This document shows positions 48,541 through 56,248 of a stretch of 64,000 nt of DNA, in pieces; position 1 is the first letter of the stretch, and the number at the start of each line of letters is the position of its first letter. Made by a program: the position numbers and the translations under genes. The DNA comes from Mycoplana azooxidifex (GTDB lineage: Bacteria; Pseudomonadota; Alphaproteobacteria; Rhizobiales; Rhizobiaceae), in assembly GCF_014196765.1 (NCBI RefSeq), contig NZ_JACIEE010000006.1, positions 403,881-467,880 of the forward strand, read 5' to 3'. The notes below the pieces were generated by a model. It searched no databases and was not told the origin of the DNA. It saw nothing but the letters and a program-made list of their open reading frames with translations.

Positions 48541-48680
48541 GGGGATGGGCTGGGAGCGGCTAGGATGCGCGCTGTCAGGTTCCGGAGCTGAAGGTCTACG
48601 ACAAGCCTTCCAAACAACCCCAATGCCGGCGCTATAGTCTTTAGTTGGTTCCTGACACCTGGGCAGTCGACAAAACCAGT

Positions 48681-49337
48681 TTAGAAGCGCATTGATTTCG
48701 GATTAACGAGCATCTCTTGCAGCTGTTCGCGATTGGAATTTATTGCTGGTACAGCTTTATTGATGGCGTGAATAAATAGCTGAGCCAGAGCTTGAAACTC
48801 CAAAGCTTCGCCGGTTGTTATTGGCCGCTCGCTATGTACTGCGGCGTTTCTAGTTCGTCTGATCTGATCGAAAAGATCACGGACATCGGCGCCGATAATC
48901 TGTAAACGATTTAAGGCGTTCAGTAGCCCGCTAGCCGTGACGCCTTTCTCTGGACTTACTCTTCGCAAGAGCTTCTCAATCTCGTGATAAGACTGCAGAA
49001 TTGCTGCCTCAGGGTAGATTTGAGCTAGATCCGGAGATGATATTTCGGCTTGAGGGGAAGCGTCAGCCTCCGCTGCTAGGTCAGGCGACGAGCCTGCCAA
49101 TTCGCGGGTTTTCTCCAGTTCGTTCTCAAATGTGGCATTTATCCCCCCGGGGGCACTGAATTGTTTCACCCGTTGAGTGAGGCTGACTAACTGTTCTCTG
49201 AAAATGAGTACAATAGTTACTGCCGCAATCGGCCACGCGATCGTACCCAGAAACTCAGTCGCCAACTTCAAATATTCAAGGATGGCCGCATCGGATGCTC
49301 GTTCCAGGGAGGGTGTTCCAATTTCCAGCTTGAACAA
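48681..49337 (-). CDS. Membrane-anchored protein with HEPN-like (DUF4145-type) C-terminus
   Basis: A 218-residue protein I cannot name. One transmembrane helix lies at about 30-48 (LGTIAWPIAAVTIVLIF), then a short coiled region (LTQRVKQFSAPGG), an acidic linker, and a helical C-terminal domain: EKLLRRVSPEKGVTASGLLN, DLFDQIRRTRNAAVHSERPI and TTGEALEFQALAQLFIHAIN. The RNAAVH segment (about residues 168-173) is an RNxxxH motif as in HEPN-fold RNases and DUF4145. Base composition is clearly AT-richer than the polysaccharide genes, a sign of transfer. HEPN proteins often act as RNases in defence or toxin systems; activity here is inference. Confidence 0.65.
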   Translation of the reverse strand: MFKLEIGTPSLERASDAAILEYLKLATEFLGTIAWPIAAVTIVLIFREQLVSLTQRVKQFSAPGGINATFENELEKTRELAGSSPDLAAEADASPQAEISSPDLAQIYPEAAILQSYHEIEKLLRRVSPEKGVTASGLLNALNRLQIIGADVRDLFDQIRRTRNAAVHSERPITTGEALEFQALAQLFIHAINKAVPAINSNREQLQEMLVNPKSMRF

Positions 49338-49782
49338 TCAAATTGCCTTAAGAGGATTGACGGACCTTTGCGTGCTACAAGATCTGAGTCTCTTGGCGAT
49401 CGCAAGATTCACCGAGGCAACGCGTACGAGTAAAAGAACATCATTCTTGGTGGGAAATCGGTCGTTCGGCGGAGAACTATAGCCAAGGTATTGGCGACAA
49501 GGAACCACACGTCTGTCTCGAACTTGCACGCCCAGGCAGTAATGGCTATGGCTTCGAGGCGACTAGCAAACATTTGGCACTTAGAGCAATTATGCTGGCT
49601 AGCCGTTCGGTTATCCAATTGTACGCATGGCTTTTTGTACGCGTGGCCTACTTTGCGGCTCTCCGAGATCATCACCCTTCAGCGCACTAGCCATGAAACA
49701 TTCTGAGAACATCCGTGGGGCTTTCTGTCCCCTACCCTGCCTTTCCCCGCCATCTGTTCTTTTTTCGATTGACCGCGCATTT
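49338..49782. other. Gene-poor AT-richer stretch before tRNA-Pro
   Basis: Nearly 450 bp between the HEPN-like gene and the tRNA promoter. Short open frames occur on both strands but none has a ribosome site, a recognisable fold or consistent codon use. Composition matches the flanking accessory genes. I see nothing definite in it. Confidence 0.5.
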
Positions 49783-49812
49783 TTGACCTTGCATCCAAAT
49801 GCCCGAGAATAT
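49783..49812 (+). promoter_or_regulatory. Candidate promoter of tRNA-Pro
   Basis: TTGACC (49783-49788) followed after 18 bp by GAATAT (49807-49812), giving a start about 10 nt before the tRNA. Confidence 0.45.
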
Positions 49813-49828
49813 AGGGCTTTCCTCGGTT

Positions 49829-49905
<77 letters not shown>

Positions 49906-49940
49906 TTAAAAACAAACAGTTAGCTACCACTGTTTGATCT

Positions 49941-49970
49941 GGCTACAAAATTTATAGCCATATTGTAGCC
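49941..49970. repeat. Inverted repeat GGCTACAA / TTGTAGCC 3' of tRNA-Pro
   Basis: Perfect 8-bp arms at 49941-49948 and 49963-49970 with a 14-bp spacer that contains a further TATAGCCA. A smaller hairpin AAACAGT/ACTGTTT lies between it and the tRNA. Repeated TGGCTACA-like sequence next to a tRNA 3' end resembles integrase arm-type sites, so this may be a relic of an att region. Confidence 0.4.
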
Positions 49971-50013
49971 ACACCGCATGGCGCCTGATGCATTCGCCCA
50001 GCGAAAGCTCGGT

Positions 50014-50799
50014 TCAAAGACTTTCGACAATCTCCGTGGTCGCCCTTGGTTGGACCCTGATCAAAATCGCTGAATTCACAATCGGCGAGTTTGCACTTTC
50101 GATTCGAAAATCGAGTGTCAAATCAATCAGATTGGGGAAATTGAGCTTTTGATCTCGATACGTCGGCTCCGTTTCCAACAAGAGGCCTCGCTCCAACAAC
50201 CCTCGAAACTGATCGAAGGGCGCCTTTTCCGCCATTGCGGTATCTTTTGGCGACATCGGACGACGAACCCAGGCGGAGGCCACGTTGAAGACTTCGATAT
50301 CGCCCGTGCCGTAAGCCGATATTCTGTCCCGTTTTTGAAGCGGGAGCGGAGGCGACAGATCTTCGCCGTTTATCCGATCGACAAACACCTCCACATTGGT
50401 GATCCCGGGACCTAAGTGCTGCACCCCGAGGGAAAAGGCGAAGCTACTTACTCCTCCCTCCGAAGTGACATAATTCTTGATCGAGAGCTCTTCGGCGGCT
50501 CGGGCCAGGGGTCTAAGCCACGCCTTCTTCCCCACGCGGAAGGAGCCAGTGGCGGCTAGCATTTTCAAGCAAGCCAGAAAACCCGCAGCCCACACGGTCA
50601 ATGCAATAACGACATCTTTGACCCAGCCGATGGCTGACAACCACCTATATGCGCCTGTCTCTATGCCGATCATTTGTGCGAGTTGGGGAGCGTCGAGCAA
50701 AATGAAAAGAACAAGCGCTACTAGCCACCAAGTGGCTTTAGCGTATGCAATGAACGCCGACCAATAGAAACTCTGTCGAGAATTATGCCTCTTGCTCAC
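50014..50799 (-). CDS. Two-helix membrane protein of unknown function
   Basis: A 261-residue protein I do not recognise. Two transmembrane helices lie at about 24-40 (WWLVALVLFILLDAPQL) and 60-82 (VKDVVIALTVWAAGFLACLK); the remaining 180 residues form a soluble domain, probably mostly beta (SFAFSLGVQHLGPGITNVEV, NFPNLIDLTLDFRIESANSP). It has no signal peptide cleavage site. Composition is AT-richer than the core genes, like the HEPN-like gene on the other side of tRNA-Pro. The two may belong to one transferred island. Confidence 0.6.
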   Translation of the reverse strand: MSKRHNSRQSFYWSAFIAYAKATWWLVALVLFILLDAPQLAQMIGIETGAYRWLSAIGWVKDVVIALTVWAAGFLACLKMLAATGSFRVGKKAWLRPLARAAEELSIKNYVTSEGGVSSFAFSLGVQHLGPGITNVEVFVDRINGEDLSPPLPLQKRDRISAYGTGDIEVFNVASAWVRRPMSPKDTAMAEKAPFDQFRGLLERGLLLETEPTYRDQKLNFPNLIDLTLDFRIESANSPIVNSAILIRVQPRATTEIVESL

Positions 50800-51073
50800 G
50801 ATTCGCCCCCATCAACGATTCCTTATGCTGGAGCCAAGTCGGGCGCACTTTCAAGTAGGTACGTTGCAGGAACCGAGCGAGATACCGAGTGGGGCAAATG
50901 GGAGGGGCGCCCCGCGGGGTGAAGCGATAGCACGGAAAGCGGCTTCAATTTCATGGTGACAGGGCGAGGCGGCCTCGGGCCGGCGCGGCACTGTGGTGGC
51001 GGGAAGTAGGTAAAGCCGCCCGGCGCGCTGCTGGTGTGGGCGCAGGTGGTGACCGCGCCGGGCATTGGTAAGG

Positions 51074-51149
51074 TGGAGGCCCGCCCCGGACTCGAACCGG
51101 GAACCTGAAGGCTAGAAATCCTCTGCGCTATCCGTTGCGCCAGCGGGCC
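51074..51149 (-). tRNA. tRNA-Arg (anticodon UCU)
   Basis: A 76-nt cloverleaf on the minus strand: acceptor GGCCCGC/GCGGGCC, D arm GCGC-N8-GCGC, anticodon loop TTTCTAG with anticodon TCT, T arm CCCGG-TTCGAGT-CCGGG and encoded CCA. The anticodon stem GAGGA/CCTTC has an A31-C39 mismatch and a G-U pair, and the discriminator is T, unusual for tRNA-Arg. It may be a functional variant or a decaying copy. Confidence 0.85.
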
Positions 51150-51167
51150 GAAAGGATCATGGGTCCT

Positions 51168-51764
51168 TCACGCCGCCGCGGCACGTCGTGTAGCAGCCTC
51201 CCTCTTCGCTGGGGCATAAAAGTTTAGGCGCATGGCCTCTCTATCAGCGCCCGCCATGGTCGCCAGACCGCGCAGAGCACGCAGCAGCAGGCTTTCCGCT
51301 GCCTTGGCGTCGTCGCCATCCGTAATCCAGTAAATCGCGCCTGCGATACGGAGCATCGCGTCCTTAATGTCTACGGCATCCAGGGCTTCGGCTTTTTTCA
51401 GTTCGTGGGCCGGACCATAATAGAACTCATCCAGATCAGCATCACCGCGACTCGCTTCGTCCGCTTCGTCCAAGGCGGCTACCGCAGCGCGCCAGCGATC
51501 ATACGCCGTGCTATAACCGGGGATGTCCGCTCCCACCGATCGCAGCACTACGGCAGCGCGTGTCGAGGGCTGGGGGTGCGAGCGCCAATCGCGATCACCG
51601 AAATGGTAGCTGTGCGTGAAGGTGCCGCAGGGCGTGAGTTCCTTGTCGGCGTAGTTTTCGCCGTAGAGCTCGATGCGCAGGATGCGGGCTTCCATGTGAA
51701 GCCACTGAAGGTATGCCTCAGCGAGACCGGTCGGTAACTTTTCATTCACCACGTTTTGCGTCAT
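51168..51764 (-). CDS. Hypothetical protein of the phage-like block
   Basis: A 198-residue soluble protein, mostly helical, with no fold I recognise. Noticeable segments: LAEAYLQWLHMEARILRIEL, FTHSYHFGDRDWRSHPQPST and an Ala-rich C-terminus (LLLRALRGLATMAGADREAM). It is divergent from the small XRE-type repressor and shares the operator region at 51798. Position suggests a phage or integrative-element gene under repressor control. The start at 51764 lacks a strong ribosome site; an ATG 69 bp inside is the alternative. Confidence 0.6.
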   Translation of the reverse strand: MTQNVVNEKLPTGLAEAYLQWLHMEARILRIELYGENYADKELTPCGTFTHSYHFGDRDWRSHPQPSTRAAVVLRSVGADIPGYSTAYDRWRAAVAALDEADEASRGDADLDEFYYGPAHELKKAEALDAVDIKDAMLRIAGAIYWITDGDDAKAAESLLLRALRGLATMAGADREAMRLNFYAPAKREAATRRAAAA

Positions 51765-51797
51765 TTCGGGTACCTCGTTGCGCTCATCGTCTTCTGT

Positions 51798-51847
51798 GAT
51801 ACTATTGGTATCAAGGAAGGGTCGAAGATGTCAATACCAAAAGTATC
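51798..51847. promoter_or_regulatory. Two copies of a GATAC-N5-GTATC operator around the repressor start
   Basis: GATAC-TATTG-GTATC at 51798-51812 is a perfect 15-bp palindrome; a second copy with one changed base, AATAC-CAAAA-GTATC, lies at 51833-51847, just inside the repressor coding start. Centres are 35 bp apart. The layout is that of a Cro/CI-type autoregulated divergent promoter. Confidence 0.6.
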
Positions 51848-52133
51848 AATCAGACAGATTAAAGCTGCGAGAGCAATGCTCGACTGGTCGCAGGCCGATT
51901 TGGCGCAGCGGTCAGGAGTGTCTGAGCCGACGATAAAGCGCCTTGAAGCATCCGGCGGCGATCTTGGTGGACGCTTGGATACCGCCCAAAAGATCGTCGA
52001 TACCCTAAAGGAAGCCGGCGTCCTGTTCCTCGACGGCCCCTACAACGGCGACGGCGGCCCCGGCGTCCGCCTCCGCGACCGACAGGCTGGCAATGCCGCG
52101 GCGCCGGCCTCCATATCCAACGGAAAGACCTAA
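51828..52133 (+). CDS. XRE-type helix-turn-helix repressor
   Basis: A 101-residue protein whose first 65 residues form an XRE/Cro HTH: IRQIKAARAMLDWSQADLAQ, RSGVSEPTIKRLEASGGDLG. The tail (LFLDGPYNGDGGPGVRLRDR) is common in small rhizobial repressors of this sort. Start at 51828 follows AAGGAAGGGTCGAAG. It very likely binds the GATAC-N5-GTATC sites, one of which overlaps its own beginning. The next gene overlaps its stop (TAATG). Confidence 0.85.
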   Translation: MSIPKVSIRQIKAARAMLDWSQADLAQRSGVSEPTIKRLEASGGDLGGRLDTAQKIVDTLKEAGVLFLDGPYNGDGGPGVRLRDRQAGNAAAPASISNGKT

Positions 52134-52396
52134 TGCCCAAAAAGCCAAAGAACGAACACTCCGAACTTTCCGGCGAGTTCACGGATGACGACATCACCGT
52201 CCTCGTCGACATCTTCCGTCCGGCCGGCACCAACAATGACTGGCGGCTCGAGGTGATCACGCAGAACGAGGACGTTTTCGAGTGGGAGGACGGATTCGCG
52301 ACCGATCGCGAAGCGTTCGACGAATTCCTGGCCACGGTCGCCCGCGACGGCATTCGGTCATTCTTGGAGGACGATGACCCGCCGGCGGTGCATTGA
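52133..52396 (+). CDS. Small acidic hypothetical protein
   Basis: An 87-residue very acidic protein (SGEFTDDDITVLVDIFRPAG, WRLEVITQNEDVFEWEDGFA) with a likely alpha/beta fold and no known motif. Its ATG overlaps the stop of the repressor gene (TAATG), so the two are translationally coupled. Such acidic partners of small repressors can be antirepressors or accessory factors, but this is only suggested by position. Confidence 0.7.
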   Translation: MPKKPKNEHSELSGEFTDDDITVLVDIFRPAGTNNDWRLEVITQNEDVFEWEDGFATDREAFDEFLATVARDGIRSFLEDDDPPAVH

Positions 52397-52542
52397 TGCG
52401 CCTTGACTGCTCCGCCACGCTCCAATAGCTTTCAACAGCGGCCCACCAAACCGCATGCATTCCACCACACTGAGGAGAACTTGACCCCGCCGTCGGCATT
52501 CGTGCCGGCCGCGACTTTGTCTGTCTTTTCAGGAGGTGGGAT

Positions 52543-53664
52543 ATGGGCCTCAAACTCTATCGCAGGTCGGACTCCCCCAACTGGTGGCTCCGCGGAAGTG
52601 TCCGCGGCATCTCAGTCTATGAGAGCACCAAGACCGATAACCAGGAAGCGGCGGAAACGATCCGCATACTGCGGGAGCAGGAACTGCTCGACGAAAGCAT
52701 CTTCGGGAAAAAGCACACCGTCACCTTTCATCAGGCTGCAGAGGCTTATCTGAGCAGCGGAGGTTCCGAACGATTTCTCCAGCCGCTTATGGCAGCGTTT
52801 GGAACCAAGCGATTGCGTGATCTTCACCAAGCCGATTTGGATGCCGCTGCCCGGAAGCTCTACCCTCAGTGCTCGGCAGGAACAATCAACCGCCAATGCC
52901 ATACCCCATTTATCGCCGTCTGGAATCATGCGGCGCGCAACGTATGGGCGCCCGTCAGGCTATGGCAAAGGCCACGCAAGGCGAAGGGAACTGCCTACCG
53001 GAAGACCCGCACGAGAAGCGGCGACCGCCCTGTGGACTACGCACACGCAGCCCAATTTGTTGCCAATCTTTCGCCAGCACCTGCAATGGTGATGACGGCG
53101 CTTTTCTATACCGGGATGAGGCCGATCGAGCTCTTTACGTTAGAAGCGGGTGACGTCAACCTAGATCAACGTTGGATTGTGCTGCACAACACAAAGACGG
53201 GCGAGCCGAGAGGCGTTCCGATGCACGAATTCCTCGTCCCCCTCTTCGCATCCCTGTTGAAGAGGCGGGACAAGTGGCAGCAATTGTTTCGTACTTTCAA
53301 AGGCCGCCCATACTCCCTCATGGAAAGTAGCGGCGGCCAGTTGAGCAACGCGATGACCGGAGCAAGGCGGCGCCTGGCGAAGCGAGGAGTGCTCCTAACA
53401 GACATCTCGCCTTACACGGCGCGGCACACGGTTTCGACGCAGCTTGTTGTCAATGGGATCCACCCGCATATAAAGGATCAGATCCTGGGCCACGCGGTCG
53501 ATAGCATGAGCCGACGATACACCCAAGTTCCGCAGGCTCCGCTTATCGCCGCGATCAACACATTGCCTGTGCCAGATCCTTGGCGCTGCCTGGAATGGTG
53601 GTCTGATCCGCTTGCCTTCTCTCGTCGGCATATCAAATGGGGGACGGTCCAGGCCGCTAGATGA
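52543..53664 (+). CDS. Tyrosine-type site-specific integrase
   Basis: A 373-residue phage-type integrase. An N-terminal arm-binding region (to about 60), a core-binding domain, and the catalytic domain with the first Arg in FYTGMRPIELFTLEAGDVNL, PYTARHTVSTQLV (Arg/His; the usual first His of HxxR is Tyr here), LGHAVDSMSRRYTQV with the distal His and the nucleophile Tyr. All key residues except that His are present, so it may be active. AGGAGGTGGGAT gives a strong ribosome site. It lies 1.4 kb from tRNA-Arg and 2.6 kb from tRNA-Pro; I found no matching att repeat at the far end. Confidence 0.9.
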   Translation: MGLKLYRRSDSPNWWLRGSVRGISVYESTKTDNQEAAETIRILREQELLDESIFGKKHTVTFHQAAEAYLSSGGSERFLQPLMAAFGTKRLRDLHQADLDAAARKLYPQCSAGTINRQCHTPFIAVWNHAARNVWAPVRLWQRPRKAKGTAYRKTRTRSGDRPVDYAHAAQFVANLSPAPAMVMTALFYTGMRPIELFTLEAGDVNLDQRWIVLHNTKTGEPRGVPMHEFLVPLFASLLKRRDKWQQLFRTFKGRPYSLMESSGGQLSNAMTGARRRLAKRGVLLTDISPYTARHTVSTQLVVNGIHPHIKDQILGHAVDSMSRRYTQVPQAPLIAAINTLPVPDPWRCLEWWSDPLAFSRRHIKWGTVQAAR

Positions 53665-53786
53665 CCACCGCCCTCTCCTTCCTCGCCATCATCTCGGCCG
53701 GCCTGGCTTTCTGGCGGCCGACGATCTTCTCGATGTTCGCAGCGGCGCTGCTGAACGGCATGGCCGTGTGGGCGTGGTGGGGCTAG
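53661..53786 (+). CDS. 41-residue membrane peptide coupled to the integrase
   Basis: Its ATG overlaps the integrase stop (ATGA). The product is almost entirely hydrophobic: TALSFLAIISAGLAFWRPTI followed by FSMFAAALLNGMAVWAWWG, two short helices around a WRPT turn. The coupling and the balanced hydrophobic pattern support a real gene. Function unknown; small phage or mobile-element membrane proteins of this kind are common. Confidence 0.6.
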   Translation: MTTALSFLAIISAGLAFWRPTIFSMFAAALLNGMAVWAWWG

Positions 53787-53793
53787 ATTCGGT

Positions 53794-54084
53794 TCACTGG
53801 CACGGGGCGGTATAGATACGTCCCTGCGAATCCTGATAGCGGCACAGGTCGCCGTTGCGTGACCCGGCCGGCGTCGTTGCGGTTCCAACTGCCGCGCCTG
53901 CAAGCGCACCTACGCCAGCGCCCACAATGGTGCTTTTGGTATTGCGGCCGACCGCCTGCCCTACGAGCGCACCACCGGCGGCTCCGACCAAGGCTCCCGT
54001 TCCGGCTCGCCTGTCTTGCTCAGACGATGCGCATCCTGCGACGAGTGCTGCTGCGACCAATGCAATACCGATTTGACGTACCAT
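53794..54084 (-). CDS. Glycine-zipper lipoprotein (YMGG/17-kDa antigen-like)
   Basis: A 96-residue lipoprotein: signal IGIALVAAALVAGCASS with lipobox Cys at about 19, then a glycine zipper (GTGALVGAAGGALVGQAVGR, VGAGVGALAGAAVGTAT) and a short C-terminal segment ending CRYQDSQGRIYTAPC with two Cys. Start at 54084 follows AAGGAGAAGAACGCT. It probably sits in the outer membrane facing the periplasm; function unknown but related proteins influence envelope integrity. It converges on the integrase block 8 bp away. Confidence 0.85.
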   Translation of the reverse strand: MVRQIGIALVAAALVAGCASSEQDRRAGTGALVGAAGGALVGQAVGRNTKSTIVGAGVGALAGAAVGTATTPAGSRNGDLCRYQDSQGRIYTAPCQ

Positions 54085-54239
54085 AGCGTTCTTCTCCTTG
54101 ATTGCGAGGCGACTATACGGATCGCACCCGACAAGGCAAACATTTGAGATCGGCAGGTCCATCACAAGCACCCACCGAGAACCTAGCGGAACACAGGCTT
54201 ATTATTAGCGTTTCCTGAACAACCATGGAGGATAAGGAG

Positions 54240-54641
54240 ATGTTCAGGTCTTGTATGGCAGTCCTTGCCGCTGCGTTTGTGTTTCACCCAGGCGCCTCCG
54301 ACGCCTACCACGGCTGTGGTGGCGCCTCCTGGTACGCGTTGACCTCGAAAACGGCCTCCGGCGAATGGATGGATCCCACACAACTGACGGCCGCTCACAA
54401 GACAATGAAGCTGGGCACAAAGATCGAAGTCACCAACCCGATCAACGGCCGCAGCGTCGTTGTGCGGATCAATGACCGCGGACCGTTTGTACGCGGCAGG
54501 GTGCTTGACCTTTCGAAGGCGGCCGCCACGCAAGTCGGAATGATTACTGCGGGACATGCTAAGGTCTGCTATCAGGAGGTTGAGGACTCTGCCTGGCATC
54601 CCTACCTCCGCCGGCCCTCGACTGCGCGCCCCATCTGGTAG
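54240..54641 (+). CDS. RlpA-like double-psi beta-barrel protein
   Basis: A 133-residue exported protein. A signal peptide (CMAVLAAAFVFHPGASDA) is followed by GGASWYALTSKTASGEWMDP, KLGTKIEVTNPINGRSVVVR, INDRGPFVRGRVLDLSKAAA: the RlpA/expansin-like double-psi barrel with its catalytic Asp in NDRGPF. No SPOR domain is present. It may act as a small lytic transglycosylase on peptidoglycan. GGAGGATAAGGAG stands before the ATG at 54240; an in-frame ATG at 54225 would lie within this site. Confidence 0.85.
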   Translation: MFRSCMAVLAAAFVFHPGASDAYHGCGGASWYALTSKTASGEWMDPTQLTAAHKTMKLGTKIEVTNPINGRSVVVRINDRGPFVRGRVLDLSKAAATQVGMITAGHAKVCYQEVEDSAWHPYLRRPSTARPIW

Positions 54642-54704
54642 CTTCCCATGAGACTGAACGGCGGATAGCGAGGCGTCGCGAAAGGTTGAACGTCGATCTG
54701 CGCT

Positions 54705-54989
54705 CTAACGGAGCGACGGGGCTTCTCTGGAGTTTATGTGCGCTTCTCGGCATGCCGCCAAGAATTTCTCCCGCGCGGCATGAGGCGAGCCATTCCCGCA
54801 CAGCGCCCCGATGCATGCACGTTTGGCGGCGAAGTAAGTTTCGCTACGCGCAGCGTCAGGCCAGGAGTGAGTGAGCGCGCTAAGAGCCTCTTCAGGGCAT
54901 CTCACGACCTTGAGGAGTCTTTGGGGCGTGTCGATGCACACAGGCACGCCCCAACTCGCATGCAGTCCGACGGTGATGACGTCCCCCAT
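54705..54989 (-). CDS. DUF982 family protein
   Basis: A 94-residue protein of the rhizobial DUF982 family, usually present in many copies. VRCPEEALSALTHSWPDAAR, YFAAKRACIGALCGNGSPHA and AREKFLAACREAHI match the family pattern. AGGAGGAAAGCT is a near-perfect ribosome site before the ATG at 54989. Function unknown; family members often lie near mobile or symbiosis regions. Confidence 0.85.
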   Translation of the reverse strand: MGDVITVGLHASWGVPVCIDTPQRLLKVVRCPEEALSALTHSWPDAARSETYFAAKRACIGALCGNGSPHAAREKFLAACREAHINSREAPSLR

Positions 54990-55522
54990 AGCTTTCCTCC
55001 TATAAGGCCGGCAAGAATCAAGAACCTGCGAGGCGCATTGTTCCCACGCCACGGAAATTTTTTCAGGGTGCGGCCGGCGTGGCAGTGGATGAGCGACCAT
55101 TGGCGTTGCTGCCGCGAGTGCGGTGCCGGCCGTTCTCGTGTGCTCCCCTAGCTATTTTATACACTTCGCTTCGGCTTCAACACTCTTTCGTAGCTTCGGC
55201 GTCCGGATCCTTCGTTATTCCTTCGAAGTACGATTCCTCCGGACGGACCTCGTCGGCGCAGCGTAACGTCCAGACCACAATCCCCTCACGACTGCGAGGC
55301 TCGAGAACCACCGCACGCTCGCGGCGTCAGATCACCAATCGTGAAACACCGGCGGCGGACGGCTAGGAAAGGTTGGCATTTTTTGAGGCTTCTTAACGTT
55401 CGCTTTTCGTATCATGAGCGAATTCTGTCCTGTGCCATTGTTCCCGCAGCGCGCCGATCTAACTGATCGATGGGCGGTCGTTCACCTCGATCCATCTTGC
55501 GCCAAATGAATGCACTCCCCTT
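54990..55522. other. Gap with two possible micro-ORFs
   Basis: About 530 bp between DUF982 and the TspO gene. On the minus strand 55177-55311 has a GTG-started frame of 44 codons with coding-like content (GIVVWTLRCADEVRPEESYF), which may be a gene remnant. On the plus strand 55414-55509 encodes a possible 31-residue peptide without a ribosome site. Neither is convincing enough to be called a gene. Confidence 0.3.
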
Positions 55523-56005
55523 CTAGAAACGCACCGCAAATGGGTTACGCCGCCAGATCGCAAAGTTGAGCGCCGAGGCGAAACTTACCCATGCCAGATA
55601 GGGCAGCAGCAGTACTGCTGCTCCTGGGCTGATCGGGTAGAACAGCACAATGGTCGCCGCGATCGAGAGCCAGAGCAGAATGATCTCAAAGAAGGCCAGG
55701 TCCACCCGATGAAGACCAAAGAAGATCGGTGACCAGGCTGCGTTTAGTATCAACTGAAGCGTGTAGACGGTGAGCGGCAAAGCGGCGTCGGACAATTCGC
55801 CCGCCCTCCAAACCAGCCACCCGGACAGGGCGATCATCGCGTAGAGAAGCGTCCAGACGGGCGCAAAGAGCTGATCCGGCGGGCGCCACGCCGGCTTATC
55901 CAACCGTTTATACCATTCTCCCGGACGAAAGACCGCGCCGGTGAAGCCGGCGGCGAAGGCGGCTAGCGCGAAGCCCAAAAGCATGAGGAACGAAATCATA
56001 TTCAT
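55523..56005 (-). CDS. TspO/MBR family protein
   Basis: A 160-residue protein with five transmembrane helices. WYKRLDKPAWRPPDQLFAPV, WTLLYAMIALSGWLVW, LILNAAWSPIFFGLHRVDLA and LPYLAWVSFASALNFAIWRR are the conserved TspO features, including the Trp-rich loops and the cholesterol/porphyrin-binding segment near the C-terminus. It binds tetrapyrroles and in alphaproteobacteria modulates oxygen- or stress-dependent gene expression. Start at 56005 or at the Met two codons later. Confidence 0.92.
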   Translation of the reverse strand: MNMISFLMLLGFALAAFAAGFTGAVFRPGEWYKRLDKPAWRPPDQLFAPVWTLLYAMIALSGWLVWRAGELSDAALPLTVYTLQLILNAAWSPIFFGLHRVDLAFFEIILLWLSIAATIVLFYPISPGAAVLLLPYLAWVSFASALNFAIWRRNPFAVRF

Positions 56006-56248
56006 TGGAACCTATCGCACCACGATGTCGAGCGGCCGCTCGTTTCAGAACGCGCCGGGCACTCTGCCCTGCGACGCCCCGCACGCCGATTGCGAGGCCC
56101 AACGTCCCAGTGATGCCGAGCAACGGGTGCGTCGGCTTTTTGTTCCGATAGGATACTGGCAAGTTCATCACCAAGTTCTGAGAGCCCAGAGGGAACTGGT
56201 GCGCCTCTATTCCGTTTGAGTAGCACCCCGAGCCGATAGGAGTGCACG

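Noticed and set aside
48581..48660. TGTCAGG/CCTGACA inverted repeat after the polysaccharide operon
   Set aside because: The arms are about 70 bp apart, with no T-run and no hairpin geometry; not a credible terminator.
53786..53840. attR for an element inserted at tRNA-Pro or tRNA-Arg
   Set aside because: No copy of either tRNA 3' end could be found after the integrase block; the sequence there belongs to the glycine-zipper lipoprotein gene.
55414..55509. 31-codon plus-strand ORF before the TspO gene
   Set aside because: No ribosome site and no hydrophobic or structured pattern; likely chance.
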